Below, piece by piece: positions 43,133 to 51,496 of a DNA stretch of 64,000 bases. Below the pieces are notes generated by a model. That model was not told where the DNA came from. It saw nothing but the letters and a program-made list of their open reading frames with translations, and did not search any database. Within the stretch, counting starts at the first letter, position 1. Every line of letters starts with the position of its first letter. Source of the DNA: Rhodococcus antarcticus (GTDB lineage Bacteria; Actinomycetota; Actinomycetes; Mycobacteriales; Mycobacteriaceae). The translations under genes were made by a program, and so were the position numbers. The stretch covers positions 3,596,001 through 3,660,000 of the forward strand of contig NZ_CP110615.1 in the NCBI RefSeq assembly GCF_026153295.1, given 5' to 3'.

Positions 43133-44121
43133 GCACCCAGACGCTGACCATCGCCAAGGCGCTCAACACCGCCCTGCGCACCTCCATGGAGGCCGACCCG
43201 TCGGTGATCGTGATGGGCGAGGACGTCGGCAAGCTCGGTGGGGTCTTCCGCATCACCGACGGCCTGCAGAAGGACTTCGGTGAGCACCGGGTGCTGGACA
43301 CCCCGCTGGCGGAGTCCGGGATCATCGGCACCGCGATCGGCCTGGCCCTGCACGGCTTCCGGCCGGTGTGCGAGATCCAGTTCGACGGCTTCGTCTTCCC
43401 CGGCTACGACCAGATCGTCAGCCAGCTGGCCAAGATGCGCTACCGCAGCCAGGGCAAGCTGCCCATGCCCGTGGTGGTCCGCATCCCCTTCGGCGGCGGC
43501 ATCGGCGCGGTCGAGCACCACTCCGAGAGCCCCGAGAGCCTCTTCGCGCACGTCGCGGGCCTCAAGGTCGTGGCCTGCGCGAACCCGGCCGACGCGCACT
43601 CCATGCTGCGCCAGGCCATCGCCTCCGACGACCCGGTCATCTTCTTCGAGCCCAAGCGCCGGTACTGGGAGAAGGGCGAGGTCGACCTCGAGGCCACCCC
43701 GCCCCCGCTGCACAGCGCCCAGGTGGTCCGCCCCGGCACCACCGCGACCGTGGTCACCTACGGGCCGTCGGTGAAGACGTGCCTGGACGCCGCGACCGCC
43801 GCCGCCGCGGACGGCATCGACCTCGAGGTCATCGACCTGCGCACGCTGTCCCCGCTGGACCTGCGGCCGGTGTTCGACTCCGTCCGGCGCACCGGTCACG
43901 TGGTGGTGGTCAGCGAGGCCCCGGGCGAGTCGTCCGTGTCGTCGGAGGTGGTGGCCCGGGTGCAGCAGGAGTGCTTCTACTCCCTGGAGGCACCCGTCCT
44001 GCGCGTCACCGGCTTCGACACCCCCTACCCGCCGAGCAAGATCGAGGAGGACTTCATCCCCGACCTCGACCGCGTCCTGGACGCCGTCGACCGCTCCCTG
44101 GCCCACCGAGACAGGGGCTGA
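43129..44121 (+). CDS. bkdB: Branched-chain 2-oxoacid dehydrogenase E1 beta
   Basis: 330 residues from ATG 43129. Transketolase-like motifs: VMGEDVGKLGGVFRITDGL, DTPLAESGIIGTAIGLALHG, EIQFDGFVFPGYDQIVSQLA, and the C-terminal transketolase domain with DLRTLSPLDLRPVFDSVRRT. It forms the alpha2-beta2 E1 with BkdA and completes the thiamine-diphosphate site. It is coupled to bkdA by a four-base overlap and followed three bases later by bkdC. Confidence 0.94.
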   Translation: MSTQTLTIAKALNTALRTSMEADPSVIVMGEDVGKLGGVFRITDGLQKDFGEHRVLDTPLAESGIIGTAIGLALHGFRPVCEIQFDGFVFPGYDQIVSQLAKMRYRSQGKLPMPVVVRIPFGGGIGAVEHHSESPESLFAHVAGLKVVACANPADAHSMLRQAIASDDPVIFFEPKRRYWEKGEVDLEATPPPLHSAQVVRPGTTATVVTYGPSVKTCLDAATAAAADGIDLEVIDLRTLSPLDLRPVFDSVRRTGHVVVVSEAPGESSVSSEVVARVQQECFYSLEAPVLRVTGFDTPYPPSKIEEDFIPDLDRVLDAVDRSLAHRDRG

Positions 44122-44124
44122 CCC

Positions 44125-45576
44125 GTGGCGATCCAGCAGTTCCTGCTCCCCGACGCCGGCGAGGGCCTCACCGAGGCCGAGATCCTCACCTGGCACGTCG
44201 CCCCCGGTGACACCGTCACCGTCAACCAGGTCATCGTCGAGATCGAGACGGCCAAGGCAGCCGTCGAGCTGCCCTGCCCGTACGCGGGCGTGGTCACCGA
44301 GCTGCTCGTCGAGCCCGGCGTGACCGTCGCGGTGGGGGTGCCCATCATCTCCATCGAGACCGGCTCGCCCGCGTCGGGCTCGCCGGCTCCAGCCGCACCC
44401 GCGGCGGCCGCGAGCACCGGGAAGATCGGCGAGGAGATGCCGGGTGGGCGCATCGCGACGCTCGTCGGCTACGGCCCCCGCTCCGGGGCCGCCGTGCGCC
44501 GGGCCCGGACCACCCCGGCTCCGGCCGTGCCCACCCCTGCGGCCGAGGTGCCCGACCTCCCGCCGACGCCGCAGCCCGTGGCCGCACCTGCCGCTGCCGC
44601 CCCGGCCGCACCCGTGGCCGCACCTGCCGCTGCCGCCCCGGCCGCACCCGCCCCGGACGCACCCGCCCGGGGCCAGGTGGCCGCCGCGGCGGCCGGGCCC
44701 CGCACGGTGCCGCTGGCCAAGCCACCGGTCCGCGCCCTGGCCCGCTCGCTCGGGGTGGACCTGGCGGCGCTCGCCGGCTCCGGGCCGGACGGGGTGATCA
44801 CCCGGGACGACGTGCGCACCGCCTCCGCCGCGCCCGTGCCGGAGCCCGCCACGGCCGCGGTCGCCCCGGGCGCACCCGCGCTCGAGCGGCGGGTCCCGGT
44901 CAAGGGGGTCCGCAGGGCGACCGCGGCCGCGATGGTGGCCAGCGCGTTCACCGCGCCCCACGTCACGGAGTTCCTCACCGTGGACGTCACGCCGATGATG
45001 GAGCTCCGCGCACGGCTGAAGGCCCACCCGGACTTCGCGGGGCTGCGGCTCACTCCGCTCACGTTCGCCGCCAAGGCCGTGTGCCTGGCCGCGGCCCGCA
45101 CGCCGGACGTGAACGCCCGCTACGACGCCGACACCCAGGAGATCGTCTACTTCTCCCAGGTGAACCTCGGTATCGCCGCGGCCACCCCGCGCGGGTTGAT
45201 GGTGCCGAACGTCCGTGGTGCCCAAGCCCTCTCGCTCGCCGAGCTGGCCGCGGCGCTGGGGGAGCTCACCACCACCGCCCGCGAGGGTCGCACCCCACCC
45301 GCCGCCATGACCGGGGGCACGTTCACCATCACGAACGTCGGGGTGTTCGGGGTGGACACCGGCACGCCGATCATCAACCCGGGCGAGTCCGCGATCCTGG
45401 CGCTCGGCGCGATCAAGCCGGCGCCGTGGGTGGTGGACGGCGAGCTCGCGGTGCGCACCGTGTGCCAGCTGGCGCTGAGCTTCGACCACCGGGTCGTCGA
45501 CGGTCAGCAGGGATCACGGTTCCTGGCCGACGTCGGGGCGCTGCTCGCCGATCCGGGTCTGGCCATGACCTACTGA
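44125..45576 (+). CDS. bkdC: Dihydrolipoamide acyltransferase E2 of the Bkd complex
   Basis: 483 residues from GTG 44125. Domain order: one lipoyl domain with VEIETAKAAVEL (lipoyl Lys44); a Pro/Ala linker about 95-200; the E1/E3-binding domain near 200-236 (VRALARSLGVDLAALAGSGP DGVITRDDV); and the catalytic domain ending LSFDHRVVDGQQGSRFL with the active-site His and Asp. The linker contains an exact 36-base tandem duplication (44575-44646) coding a 12-residue repeat. It transfers the acyl group to CoA. No E3 gene follows; lipoamide dehydrogenase must come from elsewhere. Confidence 0.94.
   Translation: MAIQQFLLPDAGEGLTEAEILTWHVAPGDTVTVNQVIVEIETAKAAVELPCPYAGVVTELLVEPGVTVAVGVPIISIETGSPASGSPAPAAPAAAASTGKIGEEMPGGRIATLVGYGPRSGAAVRRARTTPAPAVPTPAAEVPDLPPTPQPVAAPAAAAPAAPVAAPAAAAPAAPAPDAPARGQVAAAAAGPRTVPLAKPPVRALARSLGVDLAALAGSGPDGVITRDDVRTASAAPVPEPATAAVAPGAPALERRVPVKGVRRATAAAMVASAFTAPHVTEFLTVDVTPMMELRARLKAHPDFAGLRLTPLTFAAKAVCLAAARTPDVNARYDADTQEIVYFSQVNLGIAAATPRGLMVPNVRGAQALSLAELAAALGELTTTAREGRTPPAAMTGGTFTITNVGVFGVDTGTPIINPGESAILALGAIKPAPWVVDGELAVRTVCQLALSFDHRVVDGQQGSRFLADVGALLADPGLAMTY
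44575..44646 (+). repeat. Exact 36-bp tandem duplication in bkdC linker
   Basis: Bases 44575-44610 recur unchanged at 44611-44646 and code for PVAAPAAAAPAA twice. It lies in the flexible linker between the lipoyl and E1-binding domains, so it lengthens the swinging arm without changing the frame. Confidence 0.9.
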
Positions 45577-45590
45577 TCGTCGACCCCTTC

Positions 45591-45656
45591 CCGCCAAGTG
45601 CGGGCTATTGGCTGCCATCCGGGGGTGAATGGCGACCAATAGCCCGCACTTGGCGG
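45591..45656. repeat. Palindromic element, copy 2
   Basis: Perfect 21-base-pair stem: left arm 45591-45611, right arm 45636-45656, same CCGCCAAGTGCGGGCT core as copy 1, with CTATTGG at the inner end. It begins 15 bases after the bkdC stop. Together with copy 3 it brackets the DUF559 gene. Confidence 0.92.
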
Positions 45657-45755
45657 AGCGGTGGGGTGGAGCAGTCCTCGAGTTGTCCACAATGGCGGAA
45701 GCTGTCCACAGGGGGCCGGCGGCGCCGCAGCAGCTGAATCTTCGCGACCAGGCTG

Positions 45756-46634
45756 ATGGACATGCGACCACCTCGCCCCGTGCACGTGTCAGGACCGTTC
45801 CTCGGCACCGACGCGGTAGTCGCAGGTGTCCTGACCCGGGCCCAGCTCCGCGGCCCCCTCGTGCGGCGTCTGTACCGCGGTGTGTACCTGCACGCTGCGG
45901 AGCCGCTCACGGCTGAGGTGCGGGTGCGCGCCGCCACGCTCCTGCTGCCCGGTTCGGCGATCATCACCGGGCGTTCTGCGGCGGTGGTGCGCGGCGTGTC
46001 GCTGGGGTGGCCCGACGACCCGGTGGAGGTCGTCGTGCCCGAGGACGACCACTTCGGACCTGTGCGCGGCCTGCACGTGGTGCGCACGGTCGTCCACCCG
46101 ACGGACTCCGAGCCCTGGGAGCACGGCCACCTGGCCACGCCCGAGCGCGCGGCCTTCGACCTCGTCCGTTGGCGGCCGCTGCCCGAGGCCGTGGGCGATC
46201 TCGACTCCGTGGTGCGGGCCGGCACGGTGACGCTGGACGGCGTGCAACGGTACCTCCGCGGCCGCCACGACCACGGGATCGTCAACGCCCGCGCAGCGCT
46301 GGAGCTGGCTGATCCCCGGGCGGAGTCCCCGCCGGAGTCGGCGCTGCGTGTGTACCTGGTGCTCGCCGGCTTGGACCCGGTGCCGCAGCACGAGGTGGTG
46401 GTTCCCGGCGGGCGCACGGTCCGCGTCGACCTCGCCTTTCCCGGTCGGCGTCTTGCCGTGGAGTACGACGGCGGGTGGCACGTGCTCCGTGAGCAGCTCG
46501 AGCGCGACCGCTGGCGGATGGCGGCACTGCGGGCGGCGGGGTGGACGATCGTGCACGTCACGGCGCAGATGATGCGGAGGCCCGCCGCAGTGGTTCGCCA
46601 GGTGCAGGCGGAGCTCGCCACGGGGGCCGCCTGA
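45756..46634 (+). CDS. AbiEi-like/DUF559 protein with VSR-type nuclease fold
   Basis: 292 residues from ATG 45756 (a second ATG two codons on is also possible). The N-terminal half resembles AbiEi-type antitoxin and winged-helix proteins (VLTRAQLRGPLVRRLYRGVY, LHAAEP, ITGRSAAVVRGV). The C-terminal ~80 residues form a DUF559/VSR-like endonuclease: VDLAFPGRRLAVEYDGGWHV, ERDRWRMAALRAAGWTIVHV, with the conserved Asp, Glu, Asp-Gly and Arg positions. Such proteins are abundant in actinobacteria but uncharacterised. It is flanked by palindromic copies 2 and 3, unlike its core-metabolism neighbours, so it may have arrived as cargo. Confidence 0.75.
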   Translation: MDMRPPRPVHVSGPFLGTDAVVAGVLTRAQLRGPLVRRLYRGVYLHAAEPLTAEVRVRAATLLLPGSAIITGRSAAVVRGVSLGWPDDPVEVVVPEDDHFGPVRGLHVVRTVVHPTDSEPWEHGHLATPERAAFDLVRWRPLPEAVGDLDSVVRAGTVTLDGVQRYLRGRHDHGIVNARAALELADPRAESPPESALRVYLVLAGLDPVPQHEVVVPGGRTVRVDLAFPGRRLAVEYDGGWHVLREQLERDRWRMAALRAAGWTIVHVTAQMMRRPAAVVRQVQAELATGAA

Positions 46635-46650
46635 TCCCCGCCGGCTCGGA

Positions 46651-46714
46651 CGCCAAGTGCGGGCTATTCGCGATCATTCCGGGGTGGATGACAGCCAAAA
46701 GCCCGCACTTGGCG
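46651..46714. repeat. Palindromic element, copy 3
   Basis: Left arm CGCCAAGTGCGGGCT (46651-46665) pairs perfectly with the right arm ending at 46714; the inner part has diverged (TATTCGCG against CCAAAA). It lies 16 bases after the DUF559 stop and 21 bases before the stop of the convergent acyl-CoA dehydrogenase gene. It is the least regular of the four copies. Confidence 0.88.
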
Positions 46715-46735
46715 GAAAAAGCCGGGAGGGGGCGG

Positions 46736-47944
46736 TCAGCGGATGTGCACGCCCGAGATGGCCCGGGCGATGACCAGCTGCTGGATCTGCTCGGTGCCCT
46801 CGAAGATGTCGTAGATCTTGGCGTCGCGGTGCATGCGCTCCACCGGGTACTCCCGGGTGTAGCCGTTGCCGCCGAGGATCTGCATGGCCCGCTCCGTGGC
46901 GTGCACGGCCACCCGGCCCGCCTTGAGCTTGCTCATCGAACCCTCGCCACTCGTGAAGGGGACGCCGTTCTTGCCCATCCACGCCGCCCGCCACACCAGC
47001 AGCCGGGCCGCGTCGATCTCGGTCCTGATGTCGGCGAGCATGAACGCGATGGACTGGTTCTCGATGATCGGCCGCCCGAACACCACCCGGCCCTTGGCGT
47101 ACTCCAGCGCGTACTCGTAGGCCGCCCGAGCGATGCCCAGCGCCTGGCTTCCGACGATCGGGCGGGTGAGCTCGAAGGTGGCCATGGCCGCCTGCCCACC
47201 CCCCTTCCTGCCCTCGCGGGCACGGGCGAGCTTGGCGTCCAGCTTCTCCTTGCCGCCCAGCAGGTTCGCCCCCGGCACCCGCACCTCGTCGAAGAAGATG
47301 TCCGCGGTGTTCGAGGCCCGCAGGCCGTGCTTCTTCAGCTTCTTGGAGCGGTCGATGCCGGGGAGGTCGGCCGGCATGACGAAGGCTGCCTGCCCGCGCG
47401 AGCCCAGCTCCTTGTCCACCACCGCCTGCACCACCAGCACGTCCGCGATGCCCCCGTTGGTGGCCCACGCCTTCTGCCCGGAGATCACCCACTCGTCGGT
47501 GGCCTGGTCGTGGACCGCGCGGGTGCGCATCGCGGAGACGTCGGAGCCGGCCTCGGGCTCCGAGGAGCAGAACGCCCCGGCCTTCACGTCGGCGGCGTCG
47601 CCGTAGCACTGCGGGATCCACTCGACCATCTGGTCGGGGGTGCCGGCGGAGAAGATCCCGGCCACGGCCAGGGACGTGCCGAAGATGGCCATCCCGATGC
47701 CACCGTCGCCCCAGAACATCTCCTCGTTGACGATCGGGAGGCTCAGGCCGGTCTCGTCGGCCTGCAGGTTCGCCATGGTCTCGAACCCGTAGAGGCCGAT
47801 CTTGGCGGCCTCCTGCAGGATCGGCCAGGGGGTCTCCTCCCGCTCGTCCCACTCGTGGGCGTTCGGGCGGATGACGTCGGCGGCGAAGCCGTGCGCCCAG
47901 TCGCGGAGCTCGGTGTGCTCCTGCGAGAGCTCGAGGGAGAACAT
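46736..47944 (-). CDS. Acyl-CoA dehydrogenase
   Basis: 402 residues from ATG 47944. Flavin and substrate motifs: AGAFCSSEPEAGSDVSAMRT, DEWVISGQKAWATNGGIADV, GRVVFGRPIIENQSIAFMLA, QILGGNGYTREYPVERMHRD, and the catalytic-base region KIYDIFEGTEQIQQLVIAR with the Glu of the FEGT motif. It oxidises an acyl-CoA to the 2-enoyl-CoA, passing electrons to ETF. It is preceded 42 bases upstream by the SCP2-like gene on the same strand, and the pair is divergent from the TetR gene, its likely regulator. Confidence 0.93.
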   Translation of the reverse strand: MFSLELSQEHTELRDWAHGFAADVIRPNAHEWDEREETPWPILQEAAKIGLYGFETMANLQADETGLSLPIVNEEMFWGDGGIGMAIFGTSLAVAGIFSAGTPDQMVEWIPQCYGDAADVKAGAFCSSEPEAGSDVSAMRTRAVHDQATDEWVISGQKAWATNGGIADVLVVQAVVDKELGSRGQAAFVMPADLPGIDRSKKLKKHGLRASNTADIFFDEVRVPGANLLGGKEKLDAKLARAREGRKGGGQAAMATFELTRPIVGSQALGIARAAYEYALEYAKGRVVFGRPIIENQSIAFMLADIRTEIDAARLLVWRAAWMGKNGVPFTSGEGSMSKLKAGRVAVHATERAMQILGGNGYTREYPVERMHRDAKIYDIFEGTEQIQQLVIARAISGVHIR

Positions 47945-47986
47945 GGTGGGTCCTTCCGGGTCGGTCGGGGTCAGGACGTGCGGGGC

Positions 47987-48499
47987 TCAGGACCGGGGGA
48001 TGTCGAACAGGTTCGTGAGGTTCGACGCGAAGCCGATGTCGCCGCCGAGCTTGAGCTTGCGGGTCATGAACAGCATCGGGGCGTTGGCGTTGCCGGAGGC
48101 GAGCTTGAGGAACTCCGGGAACGAGATCGTCATGGTGGCGCGGGGCTCGGAGTCGGAGGTTCCCTCGGTGACGGTGCAGCCGGTTGGGCTCAGCTCGGTC
48201 TCGTAGATCGACTCCGACTCGCCGCCGACGTGCCAGCGGACCAGCGAGGCGCGCGACGAGCTCAGCTTGTCCGGCCGGAAGGCCTCGCCCATCCGGCCGA
48301 AGATGGTCTCCAGCACGCGCTCGCGCATCGGGCTGGCGTCGAGGGCCTTGAGCTGGTCGCCGGAGGTCCGCTTCACCATGGTCGCGAACTCGGGCGGGGC
48401 CGCGGTGCGCAGCGCGCCACCCTCGACCGTCGCGGCGTCCATGGCGGCCAGGTACTCGGCCACGTCGAGCTTCTTCGGGTCCACGCTCAGGTCGGCCAC
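47987..48499 (-). CDS. SCP2-type sterol/lipid-binding protein
   Basis: 170 residues from GTG 48499. The SCP2-like domain has VRWHVGGESESIYETELSPT, GCTVTEGTSDSEPRATMTIS, and FLKLASGNANAPMLFMTRKL KLGGDIGFA, typical of lipid-transfer proteins that form a hydrophobic tunnel. It may deliver acyl-CoA or sterol-like substrates to the acyl-CoA dehydrogenase encoded immediately downstream. Purine-rich GGCGCC is the only ribosome binding feature. The operator TTAC-n6-GTAA lies 32 bases upstream. Confidence 0.87.
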   Translation of the reverse strand: MADLSVDPKKLDVAEYLAAMDAATVEGGALRTAAPPEFATMVKRTSGDQLKALDASPMRERVLETIFGRMGEAFRPDKLSSSRASLVRWHVGGESESIYETELSPTGCTVTEGTSDSEPRATMTISFPEFLKLASGNANAPMLFMTRKLKLGGDIGFASNLTNLFDIPRS

Positions 48500-48531
48500 G
48501 GCGCCTCCTCGGGTAGGTGTGTCGGCTGTTC

Positions 48532-48545
48532 TTACTCGTCGGTAA
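48532..48545. promoter_or_regulatory. Operator-like TTAC/GTAA palindrome between SCP2 and TetR genes
   Basis: TTACTCGTCGGTAA, an imperfect palindrome (TTAC, six bases, GTAA), lies in the 98-base divergent gap and is followed by GTTACGCG. A similar site is found twice before the fabG/fadA2 genes (51442-51470). It is a good candidate target for the adjacent TetR protein. Confidence 0.55.
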
Positions 48546-48597
48546 GTTACGCGACGGTAGGGTTATCGGCAAGAGCGGGGACGGAGGGGGTGCGACG

Positions 48598-49197
48598 GTG
48601 ACGACGGCGAAGCGGCTGCCCCGGGCGCAGCGCGAGCAGCAGATGCTCGATGCCGCAGTGGAAGTGTTCTCCCGCAACGGTTTCCACGGATCCTCGATGG
48701 ATGACATCGCCGAGGTCGCGGCGATCTCCAAGCCGATGCTCTACCTCTACCTCGGGTCGAAGGAGGAGCTGTTCGCCGCCTGCATCACCCGGGAGGCGCT
48801 GCGGTTCGTCGAGGCGGTGACGTCCAGCGCTGATCCGACCCTGCCGCCCCGGGAGCAGCTCGCCCGCGGCGCCGAGGCCTTCTTCACCTTCGTCGCAGAG
48901 CACCGCGACAGCTGGTTCGTGCTCTACCGCCAGGCCCGCGCCGAGCAGCCCTTCGCCCAGCAGGTGCTCTCCGGCCGCGCCCAGATCGCGCTCGTGGTGT
49001 CGGCCCTGCTGCAGCGCGCCAACCCGCACGGCCTGGACGCGGGGTACTTCGACTCCGTCGCGTTCGCGCTGGTGGGGGCGGGGGAGACCCTCGCCGACCG
49101 GATGCTCGACCAGGCCGAGCCCGACCCGACGGCCACCGCGACGCTGCTGGTCGGTCTCGCCTGGCACGGCCTCGCGGGAGCCCGCCCCGCGCCCTGA
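48598..49197 (+). CDS. TetR-family transcriptional regulator
   Basis: 199 residues from GTG 48598. An in-frame ATG at 48517 would place the start inside the operator region, so I prefer the GTG. DNA-binding helix-turn-helix: REQQMLDAAVEVFSRNGFHG, SSMDDIAEVAAISKPMLYLY LGSKEELFAAC. The C-terminal ligand domain is typical of lipid-responsive TetR proteins. Likely targets are its own divergent partners (SCP2 and acyl-CoA dehydrogenase) and the fabG4/fadA2 region, where the same TTACTC-type palindromes occur; an acyl-CoA or fatty acid would be the expected inducer. Confidence 0.9.
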   Translation: MTTAKRLPRAQREQQMLDAAVEVFSRNGFHGSSMDDIAEVAAISKPMLYLYLGSKEELFAACITREALRFVEAVTSSADPTLPPREQLARGAEAFFTFVAEHRDSWFVLYRQARAEQPFAQQVLSGRAQIALVVSALLQRANPHGLDAGYFDSVAFALVGAGETLADRMLDQAEPDPTATATLLVGLAWHGLAGARPAP

Positions 49198-49209
49198 GCC
49201 CGCGCGCCC

Positions 49210-50058
49210 TCAGGAGGGGGTGACGGTGCCGGTCAGGTGCGGGGTGCCGGTCCGGGCGTCGCGGAGGTCGAGCGACCACCGGCCGTCGACCTCGCTCGCG
49301 GTGAACGCCACCGTGCCCGGCAGCAGCACCGGCCGTCGGAAGCCGACCTCCTGGACGTAGCCGGCGGGCAGGCGACCCTCGAGGTCGGCGAGGCACCGTG
49401 CCGCGGTCCACATGCCGTGGGCGATCGCCCGGGGGAAGCCGAGGGCCCGTGCGGTCCACGGGTGCAGGTGGATGGGGTTGCGGTCGCCGGAGACCGCTGC
49501 GTAGCGACGGCCGAGCCCACCGTCGAGACGCCACCGTGCGCCGGCGGTCGGGGCGTCGGGCTCGCCCCCGGAGCCGCCTCCCGCGGGCCCGGACCGGTGC
49601 AGGTAGGTCGACGTCGACTCCCACACGCGCTCCCCGGCCACGTCCACCTCGGTCACCAGGTCCACCTGTCGGCCGCGCTCGTGCGGACGGAGCTCGGCCG
49701 CCCGCACGGTGACCCCCAGGGCCTCCTCGGCGCGGACGGGCCGGTGCACGTGGATGCGGTTGGCCACGTGCACCAGCCCGAGCAGCGGGAACGGGAAGTC
49801 GCCGGCGCTCATGAGGTGCATCTGCAGCGGGAAGCCGAGGACGTGCGGGTAGGTGCCCGGAAGGGTGTCGCGGAGGCCGAACCCGCACACCCGGGTGTAC
49901 TCGGCGAGGTGGCCCCGGTCGACCCGCACGCCCTCCAGCCGCAGCTCGCGGTCGGTCAGGGTGGAAGGCCGGTGGCCGGGCCGCGGCAGGGCCCCGAGCG
50001 CTGCGCGCAGGTACGACGCGGCCAGCCCCGGGGGGGAGGTCAGGGTGTGGGGCGCCAT
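49210..50058 (-). CDS. MaoC-like enoyl/hydroxyacyl dehydratase (HtdX-like)
   Basis: 282 residues from ATG 50058, overlapping the FabG stop as TGATG. The C-terminal hot-dog domain carries the hydratase-2 motif YAAVSGDRNPIHLHPWTARA LGFPRAIAHGMW (catalytic Asp and His). An N-terminal hot-dog domain of similar size lies before it, giving the double-hot-dog arrangement of HtdX. In mycobacteria the order htdX-fabG4 divergent from fadA2 is the same as here. It would interconvert 3-hydroxyacyl and 2-enoyl thioesters. Confidence 0.9.
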   Translation of the reverse strand: MAPHTLTSPPGLAASYLRAALGALPRPGHRPSTLTDRELRLEGVRVDRGHLAEYTRVCGFGLRDTLPGTYPHVLGFPLQMHLMSAGDFPFPLLGLVHVANRIHVHRPVRAEEALGVTVRAAELRPHERGRQVDLVTEVDVAGERVWESTSTYLHRSGPAGGGSGGEPDAPTAGARWRLDGGLGRRYAAVSGDRNPIHLHPWTARALGFPRAIAHGMWTAARCLADLEGRLPAGYVQEVGFRRPVLLPGTVAFTASEVDGRWSLDLRDARTGTPHLTGTVTPS

Positions 50059-51401
50059 CACGCCCCCAGCAGGCTCTGGCCGCACACGCGCACCACCTGG
50101 CCGGTGACGGCGGCGGACCCGGGGCTCGCGAACCACGCCACGGTCTCGGCGACGTCCACCGACAGCCCGCCCTGGCCCAGCGAGCTCAGCCGCCGGCCGC
50201 CCTCGCGGGTGACCAGCGGGATGGCTGCGGTCATGGCCGTCTCGATGAACCCGGGGGCCACGGCGTTGATGGTGACGCGCCTCGTGGCCAGCTCGGGTGC
50301 GAGGGCCTGGACCAGCCCGATGACCCCGGCCTTGCTCGCGGCGTAGCTGGTCTGGCCGGCGTTGCCCGCGATCCCCGCCAGGGACGACACCCCGACCACC
50401 CGCCCGCCGTCCCGCAGCGCCCCGGCCGCGAGCAGGGCGGCCGTGATCCGCTGCGGAGCCAGCAGGTTCACCGCCATCACCGACGTCCACCGGTCGGCGT
50501 CCATGTTGACGAGCTTCTTGTCCCGGGTGATGCCGGCGTTGTGCACCACGACGTCGACGCCACCGTGCCGGGTGAGCAGGTGCTCGGCGAGCACGGCCCC
50601 GGCGTCGGGGCCGGTGACGTCCAGCGCGAGCGAGGTGCCGCCGACGGCGTTCGCGGTGGCCGACAGCGCCTCGCCCGCGGCGGGGACGTCCGCGCAGACC
50701 ACGTGCGCACCGTCGCGGGCCAGCACCTCGGCGATGGCGGCCCCGATGCCCCGCGCTGCGCCGGTCACGACGGCGACCTTCCCGGCCAGCGGGCGGTCCC
50801 GGTCCGCGGGAGCGTCGGGGTGGTCGGTCGGTGAGGGCGAGCCGACCCGGACGACCTGGCCGTCGACGAACGCGGAGCGCCCGGAGAGCAGGAACCGCAG
50901 CGTGGACTCGAGCTGGTCGATGCCGGCACCGGGCGCGACGTGGACCAGCTGGGTGGTCGCGCCGCGCACCTGCTCCTTGGCGAGGGAGCGGGTGAAGCCC
51001 TCCAGCGCGCGCTGGGCGACGGACTCGTCGACGGTGGCGGTGTGCTCGGGTGCGGTGCCCAGGACCACCACCCGCCCGCTGGGGGCCAGCCGACGCAGCA
51101 CCGGGTGGAAGAAGGTGTGCAGCTGCTGCAGCCCCTCCACGTCCGTGATCCCGGTGGCGTCGAGGACCAGCGCACCGAAGCGGGGGGCGTCCGGCTCGGC
51201 CAGGCCGTGCACCGCGAGCTGCTCGCGCAGCGCCTCGACCAGTCGGCCCACGCCGCCGACCAGCACCGGGCCGTCCAGGGCGGGCTGCCCGGGGACGAAG
51301 CGGCGCAGCGGCTCGGGCCGGGGGAGGCCGAGCCGGGCGGCGATCGCGGCCCCGGGTCCGGAGGCGACGAGCTGGGAGTAGCGGTCGGTGGTCTGCGCCA
51401 T
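50058..51401 (-). CDS. fabG4: High-molecular-weight 3-oxoacyl-thioester reductase (FabG4-like)
   Basis: 447 residues from ATG 51401 with GAGGAGG upstream. The C-terminal ~240 residues are a classic short-chain dehydrogenase: [56 protein letters not shown] (Ser, Tyr, Lys). The N-terminal ~200 residues are an extra flavodoxin-like Rossmann domain, which marks the FabG4 type rather than ordinary FabG (about 250 residues). It reduces 3-oxoacyl-CoA or -ACP. The gene overlaps that of the HtdX-like dehydratase, and operator-like palindromes lie between it and fadA2. Confidence 0.92.
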   Translation of the reverse strand: MAQTTDRYSQLVASGPGAAIAARLGLPRPEPLRRFVPGQPALDGPVLVGGVGRLVEALREQLAVHGLAEPDAPRFGALVLDATGITDVEGLQQLHTFFHPVLRRLAPSGRVVVLGTAPEHTATVDESVAQRALEGFTRSLAKEQVRGATTQLVHVAPGAGIDQLESTLRFLLSGRSAFVDGQVVRVGSPSPTDHPDAPADRDRPLAGKVAVVTGAARGIGAAIAEVLARDGAHVVCADVPAAGEALSATANAVGGTSLALDVTGPDAGAVLAEHLLTRHGGVDVVVHNAGITRDKKLVNMDADRWTSVMAVNLLAPQRITAALLAAGALRDGGRVVGVSSLAGIAGNAGQTSYAASKAGVIGLVQALAPELATRRVTINAVAPGFIETAMTAAIPLVTREGGRRLSSLGQGGLSVDVAETVAWFASPGSAAVTGQVVRVCGQSLLGA

Positions 51402-51441
51402 GGTGGGGCCTCCTCGAGTCCGGGTGTGGTCGACAACGAAC

Positions 51442-51470
51442 TTACTCACGAGTAAGAATACTCATGAGTA
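51442..51470. promoter_or_regulatory. Paired palindromic operators between fabG4 and fadA2
   Basis: TTACTC-AC-GAGTAA (51442-51455) is a perfect palindrome; TACTCATGAGTA (51459-51470) is a second one, two to three bases further on. They sit in the 95-base gap between two divergent starts, so one regulator could control both. The same TTACTC half site is present near the TetR gene at 48532. Confidence 0.65.
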
Positions 51471-51496
51471 ACCACCTACGTCGAGGAGCAGCAGCC

